DNA of 64,000 nt from Calonectria ilicicola (lineage: Eukaryota > Ascomycota > Sordariomycetes > Hypocreales > Nectriaceae): positions 4,092,001 to 4,156,000 of the forward strand of contig CP085833.1 in the NCBI GenBank assembly GCA_020809705.1, given 5' to 3'. Numbering within the stretch: position 1 is the first letter of the stretch; each line of letters starts with the position of its first letter. The notes beneath the pieces were generated by a model. That model did not search any database and was not told the origin of the DNA. It worked only from the letters and a program-made list of their open reading frames with translations. Positions 10,401-20,748 of the stretch are shown piece after piece. The translations under genes and the position numbers were made by a program.

Positions 10401-13400
10401 CAGTCATGGGGTTGTTCACAGGACCAAGATATCGGAATGGCTCTTTGCGAAGCCGTGTCTAGGTCCTTGACTCCAAGTTTCCGAGGCTTGGGCGAGTTTC
10501 TGGGTCTTAAGACAATATGGTGGGACACGCCTGATTTATCAACAACTCGCTTGACGAGCTTATTCGCTTTGAACATGCTTGGAAATGTTGTTTTTTCGAG
10601 CAGAAACAACGCGGCTTTCCAGATTGAACATAAATTGCCATTTGAAATTGCTCAAGGTTCTGGAGATGGAGAAGGTATGATTTCCTTCGAGTCCGATTCT
10701 GAGGATGACTCTTCGAATGAGGACGTGTTTTCAGATGGCCTCAACTTCAATACTAATGAACGCTCCTTCGACGCCGAGAAATTGAAGAGGGATATATCCC
10801 TTATCAACCTTGATAATGAAGAGGATATTGAGGCTCGGATAAAATCAGCCCTCTCACCCCATGAACGGCGCACATATATGTTCACCGTGGAGGATCAACA
10901 CGCATTGATCGATTCTATACCTGAGGACAATGAACTGAGTAATGATTTCCTCCCTTGTAATTTTTGGGAACGATGCTAACCATATAATAGTGGAAATTAT
11001 TAGAACTAAACCTACAATTAGGAAAGCGATTGGAAAGTATCGCAAACGTTTTGCGCGAGTAATCGATCGACAAGCGCAATTAGCTTTGGCCTTCGGGAAC
11101 CGGGAGGAATCTTTGATCCATCCAGAATGGTTTGTACTGATTGTAGCAAATGCCTCGAAACAGTCGAGACAAAGGCTTTTGAGGATGATGACCGATCACC
11201 GCGTACAATCAGCTGCCCTGCAGTACCTTCTTGGACAATCGCAGTGGTCAAAGGACCTCTTCGATAAGTGTCCTCACACCGATCTCCAGCGCTTGGACAA
11301 GATAGGCGACTACTTCTCGGCGTACATTGGCGTCGCCCATCTCCAAAGTGGTACCGACTTTGTCTACAACGGAAGTGCCACCCGAGTCAACACAGAATGT
11401 GACAGAAAGCTCATTGGCGAAGCGGCTAGGATGGATAATCACAGGCGATTTATAGCATTAGGCCATGATGAGATCAGGCGACGACGTGCGGGCGGCCCGA
11501 GCGAGATACTCTTTATCCATGAAAAGATGACTACGCCCGGCGCTGAAAGATTTTTCCTTCCAGCGGTCAGATACTCTGCTTCTGCAGAGACGCCGGAGGT
11601 TGTTCGGGGAAAATCCCGCATTCTGGCGCAGGTGGCGGAAAACTGCAATACAATCCTCCTCGGTGGGAAATTTTCCAGCCCTGGGCGGACTGATGTTGTA
11701 TGCTTCAGCCAGGCGCTCTGGGGTGTTGTGAGACCCGAGGGGCTACCCGAGCCAGCATGGTTCGCTGGGAATCGTGCACTACAGCTGACACAGAATATTC
11801 ATAGCTTTCATTCCATCGGGTCCACTGATCGGCAGAGTATTCTCAATTCCACGGCAATCAGAAATTCATTAGAGGAGCATTTCCTCCGCACCAGCGATCA
11901 AAATTTCCACTCATCGATAGCCTCAAAAATCCTTCTTTCCCAGGATTTTAGTCCTACAGAGGTCAACCGCAGACACGTGAAGGAAGTCTGGAAATCTATG
12001 TTGGAAGCACATGGCATTGAATACCAGACAGGAGGTCAGCTCAAAATGTTGAAACTATCAATATTGTGGGTGGCTATCATCCAGAACGCCGAGGAATTGA
12101 AACTAGTTGAAGGTCCAGACGATGATGGAAATTTAACCCTGCAGACGTTTGGCCTTAATTGGAATGATATTTCACGGATAGCGCAGGGTATCACGCCTCG
12201 AGACCTGGGTCTTGTTTATACCAAGCTTGATTGTGTTGGCCTCTTTAAACATGGGGATAGCGTCTTGTTTAATATGAGCATGTTATTTAAACCGAACTGG
12301 GATCGGCTTAAGGGTACGTTTTTTTCTTGATTTCCCAACAAATCATCTTTTTTATTTCCTTAGCCTTCGCTGGTGTCGTTTTGTTTGAAACATAACTGAC
12401 CCTTTAATATAATAGCTGGTTTACCTACTTCCTTTCAACCTCGGAAGAGAATGGAACATCCACGGGATGTAAAACAACGGATCATACTAATTTGTCGCGC
12501 CAAACTCCATGATCAGCTTGAAAAGGAAGATCTCGTCGGGAAATGCGAGAGCAGGGATGGAGTTATGGTTTTACTGAAAGGCTCAATCAAGCCATCGCAG
12601 AGTATTCCGGTTGGCAGTATAATCAGGCGTCTACGAAAAGATGTACAACGCTGTTCGTCCTTTCAAATTGACGAGACTACGTGGACAGATCCAACGTTTA
12701 GGTACAGTATCTGGAAGTTGGCCGATTATTATGTCCTAAACCGCCTACTATCGGGTGTGCCGTTCACCGAGTGGCAGCAATGGGCTGATCTACCAAAGGT
12801 AGGCTCAGATTGGTTCCGCGTTGAAGTTGCACAACCACCCCCACTGATGCCTGCCTTCCTGACTGATTCCACTCCCCCAGTAGCCTCAGTGCTAGATGAG
12901 AGTACCAAATCTCTACTTCAAGTCTTGCTATCTCACGAATCAAGCAAGATTCTTGAGACGGGGGATCCCCATCGGATCCTGCCGAAGATGACGAAGGAAA
13001 TAAAGGTTGATCAAATATATACAAAGGTTTCCCCATTCGCGCTTGTCAATAGACGAGGCGCTTTTTGGTTCGAAAGCCCCTTTCGTTCACAGGCTGCCCG
13101 ACCCGAAGAGCTAAGCCACAGACCAAAGAGGCCTCGGCCAATTTCTTTAGAAGCGTTGAGTGAGAGCAGAGCCGTTAAGCGACGCAAGAAGGTCACGATT
13201 AAAGGAAAGGGCAAGTTTCTAGTGCCTGGCACCTCTCAGGTTGAAGCTACTTCAACCGGTGACTCTACGGATGACTCTACGGATGACTCTACGGATGACT
13301 CTACGGACGAATCTACGGTCGACTCTTCAGACGACTCTTCAGACGACTCTCTAGACGACTCTTCAGACGACTCTTCCAGAGACGACCCGCCTAGCAAGGG

Positions 13401-14775
13401 ACCTACATGCGATCGATGTGGGATCGAAATTTCGTCAAGAAATACCAAGCATTCATCGACTTGCATCGGCCGGTGTGCGGAGTGCCACGAAGCGGGGGTG
13501 CCCTGTGTTAAGGGGAAGGACCAGAGCTGCAACCGTTGTCTTGAGAAGAAATTGAAGTGCAATGACTTCAGCCATGATGCTGCAGGCAGTGCTTGCCCCC
13601 GGTGCGGCAAATCATTGTCCTTACACACGAGAGTAACTGCCTGGCATCATGTGCACACTTGTAGGGGCAGGTGCCAACAGTGCAAAAGCGCGAAGGTAGC
13701 TTGTCTCAGAGGTAAAGGGGGTACAGCTAAATGCGAGCGTTGTGCTCAAATCGGAACAGAATGCAATGAGTTCAGCCATGCTCCCTACACCGATGAACCA
13801 TGCCCTCGCTGTGGCAAATCGATGGCCTCATCCACACAAGCTACCGCCAGGCGGCATGTGAAGGAATGTAAAGGCAAGTGTTATGACTGCAAAAAAGCAA
13901 AAGTGGCTTGTCTGAGAGGAAGTGGCCAAGTTGACTGCAAGCGCTGTGTTAAAAAGAAAAAAATGTGTAGTGGATTTAGCCATTCCCATCTTCTGGTCTA
14001 CAAGCCCTGTAAACTCTGTGGTAAACGGATCTCCGACGCCCCAAACAGCGAGGCAAACCACCGAGTGCATGAGCGGAACTGTAAGGGCAAGTGTAGTGCA
14101 TGCGAAGAGGCGGGTGTCCCTTGTATTAGGCAATTTAACGGCAAGTGCGACCGTTGCGCTCAGAAGAAAATAGAGTGCATCCGTGGCCGCTACACAGCCA
14201 TACCCAACTGCACAAAATGCGGGAAAGAGATGTCGTCGCGAGATGCCGCCAAGCATCATGAGAAAATTTGCAAGGGGAAGTGTGGGGCATGCAAAAAAGC
14301 AAAGGTGCCCTGCATTCGGACACAGGTTGACTGCGATCGTTGTATTCGAAAAGGGAAAAAATGCTCTGACTATACTCATGGCGACAACGTTAAGTGCGAG
14401 CGATGTGGGAGAACCATAACGACAAATTACTCCCTGCATTTACGGAATTGCAGAGGCAAGTGCAGCAAATGTGCCAAAGACGGCGTGGTTTGTGAGAAAG
14501 ATCCTGGGCTTCATAATTGCACAAATTGTGAGAAAGAGGGACTTAAATGTGCCAATTTCACAGACCAGCATCTCGTACCTTCAACAGAAAAGTCTTGTGA
14601 TAAATGCGGCAAAAAGCTTTCAGGCGGCCTCTCACACCACCGCAAGATTTGCAAGGGAAAATGTGACCATTGTAAGAGTCGTGGCACCAATTGCATCAAG
14701 CCAGGTCCTAGGTCTAAGACTTGCAAACAATGCATTCAGGATGGCGTGAAATGCAGTCAACCATGGAAAAAGTGA
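7424..14775 (+). CDS. Giant Ulp1-like protease / tandem zinc-cluster protein (apparent A7 frameshift)
   Basis: Three open frames appear to be one gene. Frame A (7424-9238) starts at an ATG whose context is conserved in a broken copy at 16876. Frame B is open from 9198, has no ATG near its start, and follows frame A if one A is dropped from the A7 run at 9224-9230. It joins the next frame through intron 10939-10990 (52 nt, TGCTAAC branch site) and the last through intron 12314-12415 (102 nt); both joins keep frame. Predicted order: Ulp1/C48-like protease (His148, Asp165, Cys206, Gln200), Ser/Asp/Glu-rich linker (8280-8720), helical segment, second Ulp1-like domain lacking Asp and Cys (about 10050-10470), GIY-YIG-like segment (about 11318-11460), basic KRRKK tract, acidic 12-bp repeat (13261-13380) and seven C2HC plus Zn2Cys6 modules (13408-14760). 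C48 proteases cleave SUMO or similar conjugates; binuclear zinc clusters bind DNA. The role of the whole protein is unknown. Alternatives are two genes (7424-9241 and one starting after 9380) or a missed intron near 9240. Confidence 0.65.
8280..8722 (+). repeat. Degenerate Ser/Asp/Glu-coding repeats in the giant gene
   Basis: The stretch encodes first D/N/S-rich units (repeats of the type DDPDNSDD) and then S/E-rich units built on GSEESD or RSEES, with about 15-30 bp periodicity. It forms an acidic, probably disordered linker between the protease domain and the following helical region. A related but decayed S/E-rich stretch is visible in the broken copy at about 17700-17920. Confidence 0.8.
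13261..13380 (+). repeat. 12-bp tandem repeat coding for DSTD/DSSD
   Basis: About ten units of 12 bp, first GACTCTACGGAT and then GACTCTTCAGAC variants, encode an acidic DSTD/DSSD tract directly before the first zinc module. The first four units are nearly identical, so the array is probably still changing length by slippage. Confidence 0.85.
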
Positions 14776-15221
14776 TAGGACAAATGCTACCATTTTAATG
14801 TAGGCAGATATTGGAGCTTAATTGGGCGAGAATGTGCTGATTGATTGAGGACTCATGTTTTTTACCTTCCATGAGGGATGGCATTAGAATTCTGTTCTTT
14901 CTTTCTTTCTTTGTTTGATGTTGGTTTAGTACTTTATTAGGCATAGTGAGTAAAAGGGGGCGTTCTGATATTTGCTCTGCATGGGCAGTCGATAAATGAC
15001 GAAAACGATTTCCTCACAGTTATCTTTCACAAGTGCAAATTCCATGGCGCAAACGGCGCAGGCTTCCGATTTGCTGGTTTTTTTCAAACTCGTTTTATAT
15101 GCACTTTTTTATTAGTTGCCGTCATTGTTTTTCTCAACAATTTCGCTATATTAGGGAGGTGGCAAAGAAAAGATGTCACTGTGGTTTAATAAATCATGGC
15201 GTCCTTGTACACAAGCAGCAA
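14776..15221. other. 3' flank of the giant gene, no gene seen
   Basis: AT-rich sequence with a TTCTTTCTTTCTTTCTTTG run near 14896. No supported coding region. Confidence 0.4.
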
Positions 15222-15541
15222 ACAGTTTGTCTCGATGAATAATTTAACAAGCAAATAAGCGATGGACAAACAAAGCGGGTGTTACAGCAAACAGTTTGCC
15301 TCTCTGGAACAAGAAAATAAGCGATGGACACACAAACTGTTCATCAGGAGGAAATCGATTGCTTGACTCAACCAGGTATGTAGATAAATAGGAAGCGTTG
15401 CTCGCCTCACTCCTGAAGTCACCTTTCTCTTCAGACCTCACAATCAACTCCAACACAGACAATTTCAATCCCTTGTCTGTGACTTTCTCGCTTCTCCTCT
15501 TTGGTACTCTCACTACCTGATTTTACATTCAAGATCGCATG
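15222..15541 (+). repeat. Orphan promoter/leader repeat, right copy
   Basis: Reverse complement of the repeat at 2266-2562. Read on the plus strand it contains AGATAAATAGG near 15385 and the same pyrimidine-rich leader, and it runs to an ATG at 15539-15541. There the similarity to the left copy stops, and the next codons are ACC and the stop TAG. The distal part holds an imperfect internal duplication: AGCAAACAGTTTG followed by ATAAGCGATGGACA occurs at about 15219-15275 and again at about 15286-15335. No gene of the family follows, so the promoter appears detached from its coding part. Confidence 0.65.
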
Positions 15542-16479
15542 ACCTAGAGGGCATTCTGCATGATTTATGTATGCGCAAGTGCCCCCTTGCATGTTCTTTT
15601 GTGCTCGCAGGTTCCATTGACAATGACTCAGCCAGTCGGTCCCGCCTGACGAGCACATTAAATTTTTCCCACCGCTTTCTTTCCCGTCCGATCTTCTTTT
15701 CGGGTTTGTTTTCCTCTCCGATCATTATTCTCTTTTTTTACTGACAAGAATTTTACAGACAATATTCAGTATCGGACGGCGCAAGAATGCAGCCTGCCAA
15801 GCTGTCTTTTTGGCAACAATCATCTAGCTGCTCTTTGGGCGGTTAGGTCGGAGCTGCCTTCTAGAGGGGACACCCACCTATATGCATACAAGACTCACCC
15901 TACACCTTTTCCTCTTGGGCTGTTGAATTAGCACACCATCTGCCTCGATTCTCCCCTCGCCACTTTTTAACAACTAAGCCTAAATGCAAAAATGCTGACT
16001 TAATTGCTGCAATCATACAACTGACTTTACCTCTCTTCATATAGCCGCCGTTCTTGGATTGGCTGATATTTATGGTTGTTTATTAAAAACTGTGAGTATT
16101 AATATTAGAAGTAAGTTTGGTATCTTGCTTTATTGTGCAATTCATTCTTTCTTGATCTTTCACTTTTGGGGTAATATCCGGTATAAGATTTTCCAGCCGA
16201 TATTAACCACACGTTTAGCCCAACAAAAAACCATCGAAATTCTTTTGCAGAATGGTGCAACAGGGATTCAATTCGAGACTACCGAAGCATTCGTCAAGCG
16301 TGCCACCAATCGAACAGAGTTGTTGTCGATGGGAATTTGTACCCGCTCAAGTTGAGGATCCGACCAGTCTAACTGTTTTCTTCACCTTGATGTCTTCCGC
16401 CACATCATCTAATGTCTCTCTGCTGATGGTCAGTTCTGCTCTATTTTGCCACGTCATTAAATACTAATTAGCCCTCATG
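15542..16479. other. Spacer between promoter relic and broken protease copies
   Basis: No intact gene. An ORF at 16059-16355 has no recognisable content. The 3' part may be the decayed leader of the first broken protease copy: a possible intron runs from a GTCAGT near 16430 to the CAG near 16480. Confidence 0.35.
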
Positions 16480-16870
16480 CAGTGCTCCTGGTCATATCAC
16501 CATCCGTCCCAGAATCCACCTCAAACACCACTGTACTTTTACCACTGGACCTCAGGTGAACATCCCGATGGTGAAGAGCATCGGTCTGTCAGAGAAAAAG
16601 GGCCAGCTTTTATTCATCCACCTCTCAACAGCGGATACCTGGAAATGTGGCAAGGAATCCATACTAAATGGTTCCCTCATGTCTGGCCGGTCAGCCGGTA
16701 TCTGGCTTGTCTATTTAACCTCGACGGGCTCATCAGAAACAAAGAATACTTGGATGACATGGCTATCGTGGCCGGTTTACGTTTAGCCGTGGGAAGTCGA
16801 ATTGACGCGAGAATCCCACAGCTGATGTTGATTCCTTCGCAAGGCGTCTCCATGTGGAGACACCATCGAA
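16480..16870 (+). pseudogene. Broken Ulp1-like copy A (N-terminal part only)
   Basis: The frame encodes a close relative of the first part of the giant gene's protease domain: FYHWTSGEHPDGEEH, IHTKWFPH, RYLACLFNLDGLI and AGLRLAVG align in order with FYHWISGEHPDDDEH and following blocks at 7450-7740. The similarity ends before the His/Asp/Cys catalytic part, where copy B begins at about 16860. It lacks the catalytic core and has an internal deletion compared with the intact copy, so it cannot be an active protease. Confidence 0.75.
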
Positions 16871-17925
16871 TACAATGACCCTTCCACTTCAACCCATCGA
16901 TTTTTACCACTGGGTCTCGAATGAGCACCCCAATGATGAAGAGCATCGATACGGTTCCCCATATTAGCCTTCCAGGTACACCTTATACTATGGAGATGCC
17001 AATTGGTCGATATCTGGCATGTCTCTTCAACCTTGAGGGGATTATACAAAAAAGCGAATGGCTGGAAGAGACAGCGCTGCTGGCCGGTTTGCGTTTAGCA
17101 ATTGGAAAGGGGGCTATCGACGTAGCCATCCCGCCCAGACCGCTGGTCATGGAGTTTGGTGCTGATCAATGAGCGAGCCAACAACTCATTACCTCGCCTA
17201 AAACCGTAATACCGATCAATCATAACAGGACTCATTGGGCTCTCGCTATCATTGATTAGCCCGCGATTAAGCTGCATTACTTCGACTCAATGGTGCATGG
17301 CAGAGGTAGAAAAGCAGAATCTACTCCTCGCCTTGTCAATGACATCCAGACTAGCCACTTGCTGCTCCAGATTGAAATGGTTCCTGACCAGCAACAACAC
17401 TGGATTTGTGGTCTTATGGCCCTCGAAAGCGTACGGACATTTTTCCAACACCCAGGTCAGGCATCTTTCGATTCATATGCACCACATGTCAACCAAGCAG
17501 AGAGAGGCAGCTACGATTTCGCTTTAGTTAGCCGCCATTCAGAGAGCTTGGCTCCCCTTACCCTCCTCGGTACCCATCAGTACCTGGCACAGCGACTGCG
17601 ATTATTGACATCGAGGGGGATAATCCTGACCAACTTAACAAATGTTGGTCTGGAAATATTCAATGTCATAAACAAGGCGAACATGGCGGAGACGACCATG
17701 GCGGGGACAAAATCGACGAGTCTGGCGACCCTGATGACTCGAACAACACCGACAACTCGAACGGCCGTGAAGATTTCAATAGATCTGAGGTCCCCAGTAG
17801 ATCTGAGCCGCCCGGAAGATCCGCGAGGTCCAAAAGATCCGACAAGGCAGTCGAATCTGAAGAGCCAGATAGGCCCGAAGGGATTGATGGGAGTGAAAGG
17901 TCTGCCCAGGATGGCAACCCTTATC
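16860..17925 (+). pseudogene. Broken Ulp1-like copy B
   Basis: It begins with the same leader and start as the intact gene: ACCATCGAATACA, ATG, then ACCCTTCCACTTCAAC. It follows the protease domain through the catalytic region (CAACACTGGATTTGTGGTCT at 17395 corresponds to the Cys206 region) and into a decayed S/E-rich linker (about 17700-17920). Frame changes and stops, for example TAG near 16965 and TGA near 17170, break it several times. Differences from the intact copy include transitions, transversions and indels, so this is not simply C-to-T repeat-induced mutation. Confidence 0.75.
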
Positions 17926-18900
17926 ACGGATCCATTGGCGATCATGCCAGTTTTCTTTAACCAACGCCGGGGTGTCGCTGTCGCTGACCAGTCCAATAAT
18001 AATATGTATTACTTTGACTCTTTGGTTTAGAGGAGAGAAAGCAGCGCAAGGTCTGTGATTCGTTTGGTAAACAATATCCAGAACGGGAACATGATCCTAC
18101 AGACTGAACCTTCCCAACCAGAGAAGAAGTTAGATTTATGGCCTTGTCTCACTTAAAAGCAGAAAGTATTTTCTCCGAAAGCCCCCAGGTTATCAATATA
18201 TCACTTTATCGGTGATGCCCGCCAATTCCTACGAGAAAGAGAAGATCACTATCTTGATGTGGTTAGAAGCCATTCGAAAGGAACTTGGCTCTCCCTACCC
18301 TCCTCGAGACCCTCCGACACCAAATCAATCGTTTGATGAAGCGCAAAAAAACGAGGCATCGTGCGAAAAGCCCAACGCCTACTGGACTAAAATTGTTCAA
18401 TGTGCCACCCAACGAGAAAAGAGAGCTATTTCGCAGCAACCTAGCGAGTGCCCTGACCCGGATATTGCATGGGAACAGGTCTCGAATGTGAATCTGCTTG
18501 AAAGGATGAAGTCCATTTTACAGCAACTCGACGACAGACTCCAATTTACCGACATCCAGGATCAGAAAAAAGTTCTACTTGCAGATGCTCACTTCATCAG
18601 TATGACAATGGCTAAGAGGTCGAAGAGCAAGCCAAATTTCGCGAATAAACATTAAAGATTCACAATAACACGCTGGATATCAGGATTTACCCTCCTAACG
18701 GTACCATGATCAGTGCCAGTCTTGTCCAGAGAATTCACCACTACGAACGCATGTGGATCGAGACATATGACAAAGGCAAGAAACCCAAACAAGTGCCCAT
18801 ACCATGCCTGACGCACTGCTTTTGTGTGGGCCTGTTGAAGAGGCTTTTCTCCCAACCGGCTAAACGCAACTCTACCGTTGGTTGTGTATATAGGTAACTG
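17926..18900 (+). pseudogene. Broken Ulp1-like copy C (starts inside the protease domain)
   Basis: Similarity starts in the middle of the protease domain (GTCGCTGTCGCTGACCAG and TATTACTTTGACTCT match 7870-7920). It continues through the WLEAIRKELGSPYPPRDPPTP block at about 18258-18320, which is still open, to LVQRIHHYERMW (about 18720), matching 9110-9150 of the intact gene. The catalytic Cys region is destroyed (about 18130). The acidic linker is largely missing. Copies A, B and C thus lie head to tail with different truncations. Confidence 0.75.
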
Positions 18901-18953
18901 TCGCGTCCTTTGAGAGGTAGCTCAGACTTGATTGCCCAAGAAGCACTCTAATA

Positions 18954-19550
18954 ATGGCCAAAATGGCAGCTCGGCAGCCTGTACCCTTTGTACTGTACAA
19001 TAATTTGACAGATAAAACCTTGAGGCGAAGGTTTTTCTACCGTTGGTTGTGTCAAAACTTTCATCGTCACCACATCCCGCCCCATAACATCACCAAGTGC
19101 GTGGAGTGGGCCAGTGATATCGGTATAATCATCTCCCAGCTACACGAAGTCCTTCAGCAAATGGAAGACAATGCATATGCCAAAACCCTGATCGAGGCAA
19201 TGCTAGCTATAAGACATTTCTCCCAACTAGACTCATGACAGTCACGCGTGAGAGACAGCACAGTAGTCCAACAGGCTGTCGAACGTGGAGAGGACAAGGG
19301 GAGATTCCAAACCCTCCTTACTAGAGGCAACAAGCACAAAAGCTTGGTCGGCGGCCATCTTGGACTTATGGTGTTCCTCCCGTTTGGAATCAATGACGTT
19401 TTTGTTGTCTTCGGTTAAAAAGGATTCCAGAAACTTTCTAATTCAGGAGAGTTCATCAGAAATTGTGTTTACTTTTGGGGATTTCGGTTTAGTGGTTCCA
19501 GGCGAATGAACTCTGCCTTCCTCGCTCTATCCTCCGCACTTCCCAATTAG
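18954..19550 (+). pseudogene. Unrecognised ORF split by in-frame stops
   Basis: A frame starting at 18954 encodes 94 residues (LRRRFFYRWLCQNFHRHH and LHEVLQQMEDNAYAK segments), then a TGA at 19236-19238. It continues in the same frame through KSLVGGHLGLMVFLPFGIND to a TAA near 19418, and on to a further stop near 19550. Three open stretches in one frame suggest a decayed gene. I do not recognise the family and found no match to the intact giant gene. Confidence 0.35.
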
Positions 19551-19611
19551 CACTGCACGAAGGTGAGTAAGAACAAATCAACCTATAGTTCTTCAAGGCC
19601 AATTCAGTCCT

Positions 19612-20082
19612 GTGAATCTTACATCACCTATAGTTCTCTTCCACAGCATTCAACTTCTTCATCACACCACATTAGTCCCCCTTCCTACAATAGGAAATAA
19701 GAGGAGCCACACTCCTCTACCCACCGAGAGACTAATAAGATCATCATCCAAACCCGACAATGAGGTCCCAGCTCGAACCCAGCCAGTCACTATCCAAGTT
19801 ACCCCCTCGCAGCTTAAAGAGGCCTTAAAGTACAAGCCTGGACAGCTGCCGTTGGAGTCATTAATTAGCCTACCAGATGCCAAAAATCCGCCACCCACTG
19901 AGTATAGTAGCTTTAACAATAACATTTTTATAAAGTTCGGAAACACTCAGCACCTGAAGGATAACTATGCTACGGATGATGACTATGCTACGAACAATGA
20001 CCATGTCACGGATGACGACCATGTCACGGACGACGACGAGTTGCCTATGCCAGACCTCACAACATTCCGCGTGTTCAGGTAA
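19612..20082 (+). CDS. Hypothetical 156-residue protein with acidic repeat
   Basis: An open frame with a low-complexity C-terminal tract of repeated DDDYAT and DDHVT-like units (19970-20040), encoded by short tandem repeats. No domain is recognised and no intron is evident. It lies beyond the broken protease copies and could be a decayed linker of the same family or a spurious ORF. Confidence 0.25.
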   Translation: MNLTSPIVLFHSIQLLHHTTLVPLPTIGNKRSHTPLPTERLIRSSSKPDNEVPARTQPVTIQVTPSQLKEALKYKPGQLPLESLISLPDAKNPPPTEYSSFNNNIFIKFGNTQHLKDNYATDDDYATNNDHVTDDDHVTDDDELPMPDLTTFRVFR

Positions 20083-20748
20083 ACACTCTTCGATTATCTA
20101 GTTATTTCCTAAGGCTAGGATACTTCGCTCTTGTAGTGCATCTGCATTAATAAAAAAACCTCAATACCATGCTCGAAAAAAATAGATGCTAGCTGACACC
20201 GTTCGCCGATGTCCAGTAGATTAAAATGATCACAAGCGACATCGACGATCCGACGATTGGTGACTTCTAAAGAACGTCGGGAGTCAGGACAAATACCCTT
20301 AAAGACACCCCCATTATCACCATTCCACACCAAGGTCTAACACAGGGATATCTATCGAACAATCGCTCAAATAAAATGTTTAGAAAATGAGGCAAAAGTG
20401 AGTGTATTGAAATGTATGATCATGAACTTCCTGTTGAGACCATTAGCTCTCTAACAATAAGATCGGTGTTGCAGGTGGACTAATTAATCCTCTGACTAAC
20501 GTAATTTCTTGCTACCTTCCCAGAATCACATATGCCCGTAGGTCATCCTGTTGGGTTTGAGGCAGATACCCATCTATCAGAGCAAGTCACACACCGTACA
20601 CGAGTCATCACTCAGTTTTTCTTGTCGAATAACTCAAATTTATCAATGTTTGAACAAATATACATTGTATTCATTACCATATAAACGATACGTCGTCTTA
20701 ATAAATCATGGTCTTGCCATCCTGAATAAATAGTACGCAAAAAATTAT
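20083..20748. other. Spacer, no gene seen
   Basis: AT-rich sequence that forms the 3' flank of the multicopper oxidase gene. No supported ORF. Confidence 0.4.

Noticed and set aside
7424..14775. KDZ-type or other known transposase
   Set aside because: Cysteine-rich modules and a Ulp1 domain occur in some fungal transposon families, but I could not find an RNase H-like DDE transposase core or terminal inverted repeats here.
16480..18900. Repeat-induced point mutation as the sole cause of decay
   Set aside because: Differences from the intact copy include many transversions and indels; a formal dinucleotide test would be needed to show any RIP component.
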